A stretch of 64,000 bases of DNA from positions 248,001 to 312,000 of the forward strand of contig JARWZO010000027.1 in assembly GCA_029866325.1 (NCBI GenBank). The letters run 5' to 3'. The notes under the pieces are model-generated. The model saw only the letters and a list, made by a program, of their open reading frames with translations. It searched no databases and had not been told where the DNA came from. The first letter of the stretch is position 1. Each line of letters starts with the position of its first letter. Of the stretch, positions 7,990-15,780 are shown piece after piece. Source of the stretch: Fluviicola sp. (lineage in GTDB: Bacteria; Bacteroidota; Bacteroidia; Flavobacteriales_D; Crocinitomicaceae). The translations under genes and the position numbers were made by a program.

Positions 7990-8100
7990 ATGAGTAAGTT
8001 CAAGGAAGCCTACAAAAAGTATTTTCCCTATTTTGTAGATGTGTGGCAGTACATTGCGATTGTGATTATTTTCATCATTGCGGCGCTGTTTATTTTGTAA
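7990..8100 (+). CDS. Single-pass membrane micropeptide, 36 aa
   Basis: A short frame encoding MSKFKEAYKKYFPYFVDVW followed by a hydrophobic segment (about residues 20-36, YIAIVIIFIIAALFIL) that ends at the stop codon. The basic/aromatic N-terminus and single C-terminal membrane helix suggest an inner-membrane tail-anchored peptide with N-in topology. Support comes from the near-perfect promoter box just upstream and the 9-bp spacing to the next lipoprotein gene, with which it probably forms an operon. Function unknown. Confidence 0.5.
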   Translation: MSKFKEAYKKYFPYFVDVWQYIAIVIIFIIAALFIL

Positions 8101-8109
8101 GATGGCTTC

Positions 8110-9174
8110 ATGCGATTAATATCCTTCTTAACCGTGTTTTTTCTTCTTACTTTAATAGCAGCATGTTTCGTAAATTCATCTGTTCCGGACAAAAAACAAT
8201 CGGAAAAGCCTTTAACCGGTGAAATTGATACGATACTCATTACCACTGATTTTGAGCAATTCCCCATTTATGTTTACAAAGAGCAAGGGAAAGTTACCTG
8301 GATCGTTTTCCCCAATGATACACTCAAAGATTACGACGACGGAAATCAATCGAAGTTTGTTTACGATATGGAAGGAACGGCCTTCGAAATACTCAATGAC
8401 GCAACGTACAGCGCTTATTCCAAACTCACTTCGCCCAAATCTCCAAGTAAACCAATAAAACTATCTAAAGAATTACAGGATTTTGCGTCTTCGAAGAAAA
8501 GACAACTTCCTGCAGATAAATACACGGAATGGTTTCCTTACTATTTCTATAAATCTGATTCTTTGTTGAAAATGGTTTGTTATTATTCGGATACCGATTT
8601 TGATGGAACAAACGAATTGATTGTTGACCTTGAACATCCTGATTTCTTTTTCCGCTATTTTGCTGTAAAAGAGGGGAATGACTATTATCTAAAAGCTAAA
8701 CAGCAATTATACCACGAATTTAGCTGCGAACAATCGACAACAGAAACGCATCCAAAAAGCGGATTGGTCTGGACGAGCGATTATGTTTCAAGTTCTTGTG
8801 GAGGTTATTGTATGATGACTGGAACGCGTTTCCATAAAGGAAAGCTGATTCGTTTAGGGGGATTTGTTGTAGATCAGTATCTTGATTCTGAATGCACAAC
8901 CCCCGAAGATGAAAACACCGTTTGGACGCTTAAATCTGCCATAAAATCACAAACTCGTGACCAAGTAATTATCACAATTACCTATTCTGAATACACCTAT
9001 AGACAGAGTAATCCGAAAACGAAAAAGTATTTATTCAAAGCCAAAAAAGAAGATTTGATCTTCAATTGGAATGAATCAAAAGCTGATTATGAATGGGATA
9101 ATTCCAACTGGCCTTGGGTTGAAGGTCTACCTGACGAAGCACCCGGATTTGGGCAATTATTCAAAAAACAGTAA
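8110..9174 (+). CDS. Hypothetical lipoprotein, 354 aa
   Basis: I do not recognise the family. Residues 1-19 form a lipoprotein signal with lipobox LIAAC. The mature protein contains SDTDFDGTNELIVDLEHPDFFFRYF, a stretch like the DxDxDG calcium-binding turns of FG-GAP/VCBS-type repeats, and a Cys-rich loop (SSCGGYCMMTG). The C-terminal part is rich in aromatic residues (YEWDNSNWPWVEG). The ATG at 8110 is the only one consistent with the signal peptide; an ATG at 8102 runs into a stop. It sits 9 bp after the micropeptide gene. Confidence 0.7.
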   Translation: MRLISFLTVFFLLTLIAACFVNSSVPDKKQSEKPLTGEIDTILITTDFEQFPIYVYKEQGKVTWIVFPNDTLKDYDDGNQSKFVYDMEGTAFEILNDATYSAYSKLTSPKSPSKPIKLSKELQDFASSKKRQLPADKYTEWFPYYFYKSDSLLKMVCYYSDTDFDGTNELIVDLEHPDFFFRYFAVKEGNDYYLKAKQQLYHEFSCEQSTTETHPKSGLVWTSDYVSSSCGGYCMMTGTRFHKGKLIRLGGFVVDQYLDSECTTPEDENTVWTLKSAIKSQTRDQVIITITYSEYTYRQSNPKTKKYLFKAKKEDLIFNWNESKADYEWDNSNWPWVEGLPDEAPGFGQLFKKQ

Positions 9175-9310
9175 GCCTAAATCTTTGCGACCTTTGCAGT
9201 ACAGTGAGAATCTTTCTCAATACTTCTCTGCGTCTATCTGCGAGTTCTGCGGGAAACCTTTTCAATTCATCCACGCAACCCCACTTGCCAAACAACCGTT
9301 TTCTTCGTAA
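9175..9310. repeat. Intergenic repeat-like sequence
   Basis: The spacer carries ATCTTTGCGACCTTTGCAG and CTCTGCGTCTATCTGCGAG followed by TTCTGCGGGAAA. Similar phrases recur in other gaps of this window (near 1646-1690 and 39219-39240). It looks like a degenerate dispersed intergenic repeat; no gene is evident. Confidence 0.35.
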
Positions 9311-9319
9311 TTTGTCACC

Positions 9320-11662
9320 ATGATTACACGCATCCTTTTCCTTGCTTTGAGTCTGTTTATCGGATCAAACGCGTTTTCGCAATTAAACATGTCGCTCGTT
9401 GGTCATGTAGATTATACCGCTCTTCATAATGTGGAACTCAATGATTGCTGGGGCTATGTAGACGAAACAGGCATCGAATATGCACTTGTTGGAACTACCG
9501 CGGGTACGTCAATTATCAGTCTTGCCGATCCTGCCAATCCGGTTGAAGTATTCTGGGAACCCGGCACACAATCCATTTGGCGTGACTTGCAGGTTTACGG
9601 AGATTATGCATACGTTACCACAGAAGCCGACGACGGTTTGTTGATCATCGATATGAGTCCCTTGCCCGCATCGAATGTATTGCCGACAACTTATTATTTT
9701 GGTCCTGTTGGAAACGGATGGACAAGCGCTCACGACGTTTTTATCGATACCACCGGAGGATGGGCATACATTTGCGGAGCCAATCGCGGAAACGGAGGAA
9801 TGATCATTTTAGACATCCACACCGATCCGTTGAATCCGATTGAAGTAGGGGTGTTTGATACCTGGTATTGCCATGATGCGTTTGCACAGGGAAACATGCT
9901 TTACGGAGCGCATATCGGTGAAGGATTTTTGTCGACCATCGAAATTACAGATCATTCCAATCCGGTATTGATCGGCACTCAAATTACACCAAACAGCTTT
10001 ACACACAATGTTTGGGTGACTTCAGACGATCATTATGCCGTGACTACGGACGAAATTGCGGGTTCTTATTTGACATTATACGATGTTTCGGCTCCCGATG
10101 ATATGCACGAAATCGACCGCATTCGCAGCAGCCCGGGACTCAACATCATTCCGCACAATGCCTTTATTTTAGACGATTCACTCATCGTTTCGTCGTATTA
10201 CACCGATGGAATCACCATTCATGATATGAGCCGACCGCACAACTTGGTCGAAATTGCCAATTATGATACCCATCCGCTGGAAACCGGAACATTCAACGGA
10301 AGCTGGGGAGCATATCCGTTTTTACCTTCGGGCTTGCAATTGGCATCCGATATCAGTGAAGGCTTGTTTATTTTGCAACCTACTTTTGTGAAACCTGCCT
10401 ATTATGAAGGTTTGGTGCGCGATGCCTCGAATTTGAATCCGCTGACCGATGTTTCGGTAACCATCAACAACAATCCGCATACCGATCTTTCCAATGCGCA
10501 GGGTGAATTTGCCGTTGGAACCATGACTATTGGTGCGCAAAGCGTTACTTTTTATAAGGTAGCCTATTACCCGCAAACGATAATGGTCAATTTCACCAAT
10601 GGCATTTTGTTGCTCGATACCATTGATCTAGTGCCGATTCCGCCGTTTTCCCTCATGGTTGTTGTTGAAGATCAAAACGGAGATCCGATCATTGACGCAA
10701 ATGTGCGCATCGAAGTACCGCAAATGACGCAGGAAGTATTGACAAACGGCTTTGGCGAAAGTGATTTCCAATTGTATTACCCTGGAAATTCTCATGTGAT
10801 AGCAGGTAAATGGGGGTATGAAACAAGTTGCGACGATTATGTACTAGATGCATCTACAGGAACGCTTACAATAACATTAAGTGAGGGTTATTACGACGAT
10901 TTTTCATTCGATTTCGGTTGGACAGCCACTGCAAACGGTGCAACAACCGGTTTGTGGGAACGCGGAATTCCGATTACTACAACTGATACTGCAGCACCGC
11001 CTTATGACGCTTATTACGATTGTGGAGGCTACGCTTATGTAACAGGAAATGCCAACAATGTGGTAAGTTCCGATTTCGATGATGTGGATAATGGCCGTGT
11101 CACGTTGTATTCACCGGTGTTTGACTTATCTGGTATAGCGGATCCTTACCTGTATTACGAAGCTTGGTTTTTCTGTCAATACGGTCCGGCAGAAATAGAT
11201 GACACCTTGGAAATTTTCTTGTCGAATGGAATCACACAAGTGAAATTAGAGGAATATCCACCAACCGGATTCGAGATTAACTGGTTGCCTGCGAGTTTCC
11301 GTATTGCTGATTTCATTCAACCAACGGCAGATATGCAATTGATTGTCACTGTTGCAGATGACGAACCGGATATCAATGTTACCGAAGCGGGAATAGACGT
11401 GTTTGTGATATCGGATCAACCTATCTTACAAACCGAATCGGTTGAAAAATCGACATTGAAGGTGGCTCCAAACCCGGCAGATGATAAAATAACGGTGAGT
11501 GGCGTATCCAACGAAGTTTATACGATTCTTACACCTACTGGAACAATTGTCCGTTCAGGAAAATGCAATGCGGTTTCAGCCGACATTTCGTTAATAGGTT
11601 TAAACGCCGGAATTTATTTCCTGCAATTATCCGATCAAACAATTCGTTTTGTGAAATTGTAA
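9320..11662 (+). CDS. Choice-of-anchor B family protein with T9SS type A sorting domain, 780 aa
   Basis: A large secreted protein. Residues 1-20 are a signal peptide (ending NAFSQ). Residues ~22-355 form LVIvd-type beta-propeller repeats of the choice-of-anchor B family (AYVTTEADDGLLIIDMS, WAYICGANRGNGGMIILDI, IPHNAFILDDSLIVSSYYTDGI). Two carboxypeptidase-regulatory-like beta-sandwiches follow (~360-520), then a jelly-roll-like domain (~525-695). The last ~75 residues are a T9SS type A domain (VAPNPADDKITVSG...LNAGIYFLQLSD...FVKL) that would direct export through the Por machinery. Likely cell-surface or released; ligand unknown. The length is typical for this architecture. Confidence 0.88.
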   Translation: MITRILFLALSLFIGSNAFSQLNMSLVGHVDYTALHNVELNDCWGYVDETGIEYALVGTTAGTSIISLADPANPVEVFWEPGTQSIWRDLQVYGDYAYVTTEADDGLLIIDMSPLPASNVLPTTYYFGPVGNGWTSAHDVFIDTTGGWAYICGANRGNGGMIILDIHTDPLNPIEVGVFDTWYCHDAFAQGNMLYGAHIGEGFLSTIEITDHSNPVLIGTQITPNSFTHNVWVTSDDHYAVTTDEIAGSYLTLYDVSAPDDMHEIDRIRSSPGLNIIPHNAFILDDSLIVSSYYTDGITIHDMSRPHNLVEIANYDTHPLETGTFNGSWGAYPFLPSGLQLASDISEGLFILQPTFVKPAYYEGLVRDASNLNPLTDVSVTINNNPHTDLSNAQGEFAVGTMTIGAQSVTFYKVAYYPQTIMVNFTNGILLLDTIDLVPIPPFSLMVVVEDQNGDPIIDANVRIEVPQMTQEVLTNGFGESDFQLYYPGNSHVIAGKWGYETSCDDYVLDASTGTLTITLSEGYYDDFSFDFGWTATANGATTGLWERGIPITTTDTAAPPYDAYYDCGGYAYVTGNANNVVSSDFDDVDNGRVTLYSPVFDLSGIADPYLYYEAWFFCQYGPAEIDDTLEIFLSNGITQVKLEEYPPTGFEINWLPASFRIADFIQPTADMQLIVTVADDEPDINVTEAGIDVFVISDQPILQTESVEKSTLKVAPNPADDKITVSGVSNEVYTILTPTGTIVRSGKCNAVSADISLIGLNAGIYFLQLSDQTIRFVKL

Positions 11663-11777
11663 TGTAGGCTCGAGACGCATCCCGAGCCCACATTACAATT
11701 CACCCAATTCAAACGTTATTAAACCCAATCTGTTAATGACTGTTATCCAATGAATGTCACCATGCCAATAGAATCGT

Positions 11778-11785
11778 TATTTTTG
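11778..11785 (+). promoter_or_regulatory. -7 promoter box TATTTTTG
   Basis: Match to TAnnTTTG 8 nt before the TTG start of the GT2 gene. The predicted transcript would have almost no leader. Confidence 0.45.
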
Positions 11786-11793
11786 TTACAAAA

Positions 11794-12753
11794 TTGAAAT
11801 CATTGGAGCAGCAACCGGAAATATCCATCGTAGTACCGTTATTCAACGAAGCCGAATCGCTTCCTGAATTGCACGATTGGATCGTTCGTGTTTTGAACGA
11901 ACGGCAATTGTCATACGAGATCGTGTTTGTTGACGATGGAAGTAAAGATGAATCCTGGGACGTCATCGAATCCCTTCAGGCGAAAGATTCAAATGTGCGT
12001 GGAATTAAGTTTCAACGCAATTACGGAAAATCAGCTGCATTGCAAAAAGGTTTCGAAGCCGTTAAAGGTCGTGTTGTGGTAACGATGGATGCCGATTTGC
12101 AAGATTCACCGGAAGAATTACCTGAATTGTACCGCATGGTCGTTGAAGACGATTTTGACGTGGTTTCGGGCTGGAAAAAGAAGCGTTACGATCCCATTAC
12201 CAAAACCATTCCTACCAAATTATACAATTGGGCTGCTCGCAGATTAACTGGAATTTACCTGCACGATTTTAACTGCGGACTAAAAGCCTACAAGCGGGTA
12301 GTGGTGAAAAGCATCGAACTTTACGGAGATATGCACCGCTACATTCCTGCCTTGGCCAAATACGCCGGGTTTTCGAATATCGGTGAAAAAGTAGTCATCC
12401 ACCAATCACGAAAATACGGAACCACAAAATTCGGATTAAACCGTTTTCTCAATGGTCCGCTCGATTTGATGTCGGTAGTGTTTATGGGGAAATTCGGAAA
12501 AAAACCCATGCACTTTTTCGGAGCCATCGGAACCTTGCTTTTTATCATTGGTTTTGGCTTCGCTTTTTACCTCGGAATCAGTAAACTATTCTTCGATACG
12601 CACGGACGTTTGATCGCTTCGCGCACAGAATTCTATATTTCATTGGCAGCGATGATTATGGGAGTTCAGTTCTTTCTGGCAGGTTTCCTCGCTGAAATGG
12701 TCGGGAGAAATTCGTCTACAAGAAACGTTTACCTCGTAGAAAAAGAAATCTGA
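11794..12753 (+). CDS. Family 2 glycosyltransferase, DPM1/GtrB-like
   Basis: An integral membrane-associated GT-A glycosyltransferase that likely transfers a sugar from a nucleotide donor to undecaprenyl phosphate. The catalytic domain (about 1-220) begins ISIVVPLFNEAESLPEL and has the metal-binding motif DADLQDSPEELP and a QRNYGKSAALQKGF nucleotide region. Two C-terminal membrane helices (about 235-260 and 275-300) match the GtrB/ArnC layout. No ATG is available in frame upstream of ISIVVP, so TTG at 11794 is the best start. A HAD phosphatase gene follows 6 bp later, suggesting an operon for envelope glycan synthesis. Confidence 0.88.
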   Translation: MKSLEQQPEISIVVPLFNEAESLPELHDWIVRVLNERQLSYEIVFVDDGSKDESWDVIESLQAKDSNVRGIKFQRNYGKSAALQKGFEAVKGRVVVTMDADLQDSPEELPELYRMVVEDDFDVVSGWKKKRYDPITKTIPTKLYNWAARRLTGIYLHDFNCGLKAYKRVVVKSIELYGDMHRYIPALAKYAGFSNIGEKVVIHQSRKYGTTKFGLNRFLNGPLDLMSVVFMGKFGKKPMHFFGAIGTLLFIIGFGFAFYLGISKLFFDTHGRLIASRTEFYISLAAMIMGVQFFLAGFLAEMVGRNSSTRNVYLVEKEI

Positions 12754-12759
12754 GAAAAG

Positions 12760-13296
12760 ATGAACTGGAATATTGATCAATCGTGGACACTTTTTCTCGA
12801 TCGCGACGGCGTTATCAACAAACGACTCATGGGGGATTATGTCAAGTCGGTTGACGAGTTTGAATTACTTGAAGGTGTTACAGAATCATTACACCTTGCT
12901 TCACAGACTTTTGGGAGAATTGTAGTGGTTACCAACCAACAAGGTATCGGTAAAGGAATCATGACAGAACGTAACCTTTCTGACATTCACGCTTATTGTA
13001 CTGAATTGATTAGAGAGTCTGGAGGCAGAATTGATCGTTATTATTTTGCACCTGAACTGGCGGGAACAGGAGGCATTTTACGTAAACCTGAATCAGGAAT
13101 GGCATTACAGGCGCAAGCTGATTTTCCGGAAATTGCGTTTGAACAATCAGTGATGATAGGTGATTCGGACTCAGATATTCAATTCGGTAAAAATCTTGGC
13201 ATGAAAACTGTTTTTGTGTCACATAACAAAGAAATACATGAGTTGGCGGACCTTACCGTTTCGTCGCTTTATGAAGGAATAAAACAAATGGTATGA
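12760..13296 (+). CDS. HAD-IIIA phosphatase, GmhB/HisB-N-like
   Basis: A small cytoplasmic phosphatase. Motif I is LFLDRDGVINKR, motif II VVVTNQQGIGKG, motif III RKPESGM and motif IV IGDSDSDI, as in D-glycero-D-manno-heptose-1,7-bisphosphate phosphatase and histidinol phosphatase. The Cys/His zinc loop of classical GmhB is absent: the corresponding segment YYFAPELAGTGGILRKP has no Cys, so the substrate may not be heptose bisphosphate. It lies 6 bp after a GT2 gene and overlaps the following MORN-like gene by 4 bp (ATGA), so the three are probably one transcript. Nearby GT9 and GT4 genes support a role in sugar activation. Confidence 0.85.
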   Translation: MNWNIDQSWTLFLDRDGVINKRLMGDYVKSVDEFELLEGVTESLHLASQTFGRIVVVTNQQGIGKGIMTERNLSDIHAYCTELIRESGGRIDRYYFAPELAGTGGILRKPESGMALQAQADFPEIAFEQSVMIGDSDSDIQFGKNLGMKTVFVSHNKEIHELADLTVSSLYEGIKQMV

Positions 13297-14054
13297 TGAA
13301 GTTTTTCGGTTTGATAGCAGCTCTTCTTTTTACAGCCACAGTAGTTGCTCAAGGAGTTAATAAAACAGATGCACAGGGCAGAAAACAAGGTCCTTGGCAA
13401 AAGTCATATCCAAAATCGACTGCTTTTGAATACAAAGGACAGTTCAAAGACGATAAACCGGTTGGAACCTTCACGTATTATTATCCTTCTACGAAAGTAA
13501 AGGCAGTAATCAAACATGATGAAAAAACGGGAAGATCAGCCGCGTTGATGTACCATGAATCGGGTGTTTTGTTTGCCCGTGGTATTTACAAAAATCAACT
13601 CAAAGACAGTGTCTGGGATTATTTCGGCCCTTCCGGGAGATTGAGCAAAAAAGAAACGTATCTCAAAGATCAGTTGCATGGCAAAACAACGGTTTATTAT
13701 GTATCGGAAAACCCTGATGATAAACGCGAATTGCCGGCAAAAGTCACCAATTATGTAAATGGTGTACTGGAAGGCGAAGTGATCGAGTATTTCGAAAGCG
13801 GCACAATTAAAAGCAAAGGAACATATCTGAAAGGCGCAAAAGAAGGCATTTTCACCATCAATCACCCTGATGGAAAAAAAATGATCCTTGAGCGTTACAA
13901 AAAAGGCGAACGCCACGGCTGGTGTGCAACCTACGATAATACCGGAAAAGAAACCGGAAAAAAATACTTCTATTACGGGCGCGAATTAACAGGTAAGGAA
14001 TTGGAAGAGAAAATGCGCCAGATGAAGGCGCTCGGGATTAGTCCGAACGGGTAG
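13293..14054 (+). CDS. YwqK/MORN-repeat exported protein, 253 aa
   Basis: Begins with a signal peptide (about residues 1-20, ending VVAQ). The mature protein consists of repeats of ~22 residues with the MORN-like pattern G-x-W/K-x-x-Y-x-x-G (QGPWQKSYP, KPVGTFTYYYPS, KDSVWDYFGPSG, HGKTTVYYV, EGEVIEYFESG, KEGIFTINHPDG, RHGWCATYD). Such YwqK-type proteins are common in Bacteroidota and usually of unknown role; an antitoxin annotation is often transferred without proof. The start overlaps the stop of the HAD gene (ATGATGA), indicating translational coupling. Confidence 0.82.
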   Translation: MMKFFGLIAALLFTATVVAQGVNKTDAQGRKQGPWQKSYPKSTAFEYKGQFKDDKPVGTFTYYYPSTKVKAVIKHDEKTGRSAALMYHESGVLFARGIYKNQLKDSVWDYFGPSGRLSKKETYLKDQLHGKTTVYYVSENPDDKRELPAKVTNYVNGVLEGEVIEYFESGTIKSKGTYLKGAKEGIFTINHPDGKKMILERYKKGERHGWCATYDNTGKETGKKYFYYGRELTGKELEEKMRQMKALGISPNG

Positions 14055-14135
14055 TTTTTTCAATCAGCACCACTCTTTGTTCATTTGCCGGAACCCATAA
14101 GATCTAAAATTGTACTTTTAACGAAAACTACATAA

Positions 14136-14822
14136 ATGGATCTGCAATTGAAGCGTTTTTTTGTTTTAACCATTGTTTTGTCAACCGTTTTAATAGGTTG
14201 TAAAAAAGATAATGAACCGGCCAATTTTCACTACGAATTGTATCCGATCAATCAAGGACATTACATCACCTATTCCGTTCGTGAAATCAATATCGACGAT
14301 GCCCTTGGATTAAACGAAACACTCAACTATTACGTGAAAGCCAAAATCGGAGACACCATTACCGATAATGAAGGTCGTATTGCGAGACGTTACGAACGTT
14401 ATTTCAGAGATAGTTTAACACAACCATGGGCTTTGCAAGATATTTGGACAACTATTATTGACGGTGGAAGAGCTGAATTGGTGGAAGAAAATCAACGTAC
14501 CATTAAAATGGTGTTTTCTCCCGACAAGTACAAAGAATGGAATTGTAATGCTTATAACTCATTGGATCCTTTGGATTGTTATTACCGTGAACTTTACGAG
14601 CCTGCTTCAATCAATGGCTTTCAATTTGAATCAACAGTAACTGTTGAACAAGAAGACTTCCTGAGTTTGGTTGATTACCGTCGCAAATACGAACAGTACG
14701 CCGAAGGAGTGGGAATGTACTACAAACACTACAAACACTTCCGTATCCTCAATGCCGACACCTTAAACGTGGTGAAAGGGAAAGAGTTGATCATGCGGTT
14801 GATTGACTATGGAGTCGAGTAA
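14136..14822 (+). CDS. Hypothetical lipoprotein, first of a tandem pair, 228 aa
   Basis: Lipoprotein signal with lipobox LIGC (Cys22), followed by KKDNEPA. The mature part is unrecognised; it is beta-rich with conserved motifs YSVREINID, NYYVKAKIGDTITDNEGR, YERYFRDSL and IKMVFSPDKYKEWNCNAYN. It is a close paralogue of the protein at 14958-15644: the same length, mostly identical in the central two-thirds, and diverged at the signal peptide and near residues 155-185. Two Cys (in EWNCNAYN and LDCYYR) are conserved in both and could form a disulfide. Function unknown. Confidence 0.75.
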   Translation: MDLQLKRFFVLTIVLSTVLIGCKKDNEPANFHYELYPINQGHYITYSVREINIDDALGLNETLNYYVKAKIGDTITDNEGRIARRYERYFRDSLTQPWALQDIWTTIIDGGRAELVEENQRTIKMVFSPDKYKEWNCNAYNSLDPLDCYYRELYEPASINGFQFESTVTVEQEDFLSLVDYRRKYEQYAEGVGMYYKHYKHFRILNADTLNVVKGKELIMRLIDYGVE

Positions 14823-14945
14823 TTGAAAATGTAAAATTTAAAATTGAAAAGGTGTTTTTTAAGGAAAGTATTCGTTGAAGTAATCACATTCAATTTAGGC
14901 TAAACCTCCTTTTCAGTTTTACATTTTCAATTTTACATTTTAATT
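14821..14945. repeat. AT-rich imperfect inverted repeat between the tandem lipoprotein genes
   Basis: The left arm at 14821-14852 (AATTGAAAATGTAAAATTT, then AAAATTGAAAAGG) faces a right arm at 14908-14945 (CCTTTTCAGTTTTACATTTT and on). The same arm sequence recurs as a perfect hairpin at 29224-29290, so this is a dispersed family of intergenic hairpins. Likely terminator or messenger-end structure. Confidence 0.55.
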
Positions 14946-14957
14946 AAACTACTTGCT

Positions 14958-15644
14958 ATGAACTTACTATTCAAGTGTTTTTTAAGAATAACAATCATTG
15001 CTGTAGCATTTTTGGTCGGGTGTAAGAAAAACGAACCTGTAGATCTGCACTATGATTATTTCCCGATGGATGAGGGGCGATTCATTACTTATTCCGTTCG
15101 TGAAATCAATATCGACTATGCCCTCGGATTAAACGATACACTCAACTATTACGTGAAAACCAAAATCGGTGACACCATTACCGATAATGAAGGTCGAGTT
15201 GCTCGGAGATACGAACGTTATTTCAGAGACAGTTTAACACAACCTTGGGCTTTACAAGATAGTTGGACGTGTATTATTGCTTCCGGAAGAGCCGAGTTAG
15301 TAGAAGAGAACCAGCGTACAATTAAAATGGTCTTCACCCCCGACAAGTACAAAGAATGGAATTGCAATGCCTACAACTCATTCGATGCATTGGATTGTTA
15401 TTACCGTGATCTTCATGAACCCGCTTCGATTAACGGATTTTCATTTGCATCTACAATGACCGTTGAGCAAGAAGATTTTCATCCTATCTTGTATTTTTAC
15501 CGACGTAAGTATGAGCAATACGCCAAAGGAGTTGGGATGTATTACAAGCATTACAAAGACTTCCGGCTTTTTGGTAATGATACCTTAGATGTAAAGAAAG
15601 GAAAAGAATTGATCATGCGGTTGATTGACTATGGAACAGAGTAG
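14958..15644 (+). CDS. Hypothetical lipoprotein, second of a tandem pair, 228 aa
   Basis: Paralogue of the preceding gene. Lipobox LVGC (Cys22) with KKNEPV after it. Shares YSVREINID, NYYVKTKIGDTITDNEGR, YERYFRDSLTQPWALQD and the pair of Cys in EWNCNAYN and LDCYYR. Nucleotide similarity is high over the central region, which points to a fairly recent duplication. Differences concentrate in the signal peptide and in the segment FHPILYFYRRKYEQYAKG. It is probably anchored to a membrane facing the periplasm or surface. No enzymatic motif is visible. Confidence 0.75.
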   Translation: MNLLFKCFLRITIIAVAFLVGCKKNEPVDLHYDYFPMDEGRFITYSVREINIDYALGLNDTLNYYVKTKIGDTITDNEGRVARRYERYFRDSLTQPWALQDSWTCIIASGRAELVEENQRTIKMVFTPDKYKEWNCNAYNSFDALDCYYRDLHEPASINGFSFASTMTVEQEDFHPILYFYRRKYEQYAKGVGMYYKHYKDFRLFGNDTLDVKKGKELIMRLIDYGTE

Positions 15645-15710
15645 GGAATTATCAATTTTAGAATTATGAAGGGTATTTTGTGAAAGAATTGAAGGTAAGC
15701 ATCCCTTGAT

Positions 15711-15754
15711 AATTGATAATTCCCCAATTGATAATTCCCCAATTGATAAATCCC
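15711..15754. repeat. Three tandem 15-bp repeats next to a promoter box
   Basis: AATTGATAATTCCCC at 15711-15725 and 15726-15740, then AATTGATAAATCCC at 15741-15754. The last copy ends 2 bp before a TATTTTTG box. Slippage here would change sequence upstream of the GT9 promoter. The frame through it is open but I regard it as non-coding. Confidence 0.65.
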
Positions 15755-15756
15755 AT

Positions 15757-15764
15757 TATTTTTG
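15757..15764 (+). promoter_or_regulatory. -7 promoter box TATTTTTG of the GT9 gene
   Basis: Match to TAnnTTTG 16 nt before the chosen ATG at 15781. Confidence 0.5.
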
Positions 15765-15780
15765 CTCCAAACAAATTTCT

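Noticed and set aside
13293-14054. Antitoxin role for the YwqK/MORN protein
   Set aside because: A signal peptide and absence of a toxin partner argue against a classical toxin-antitoxin pair.
15706-15780. 25-codon N-terminal extension of the GT9 protein
   Set aside because: It consists of tandem repeats and a promoter box; the ATG at 15781 gives the expected start.
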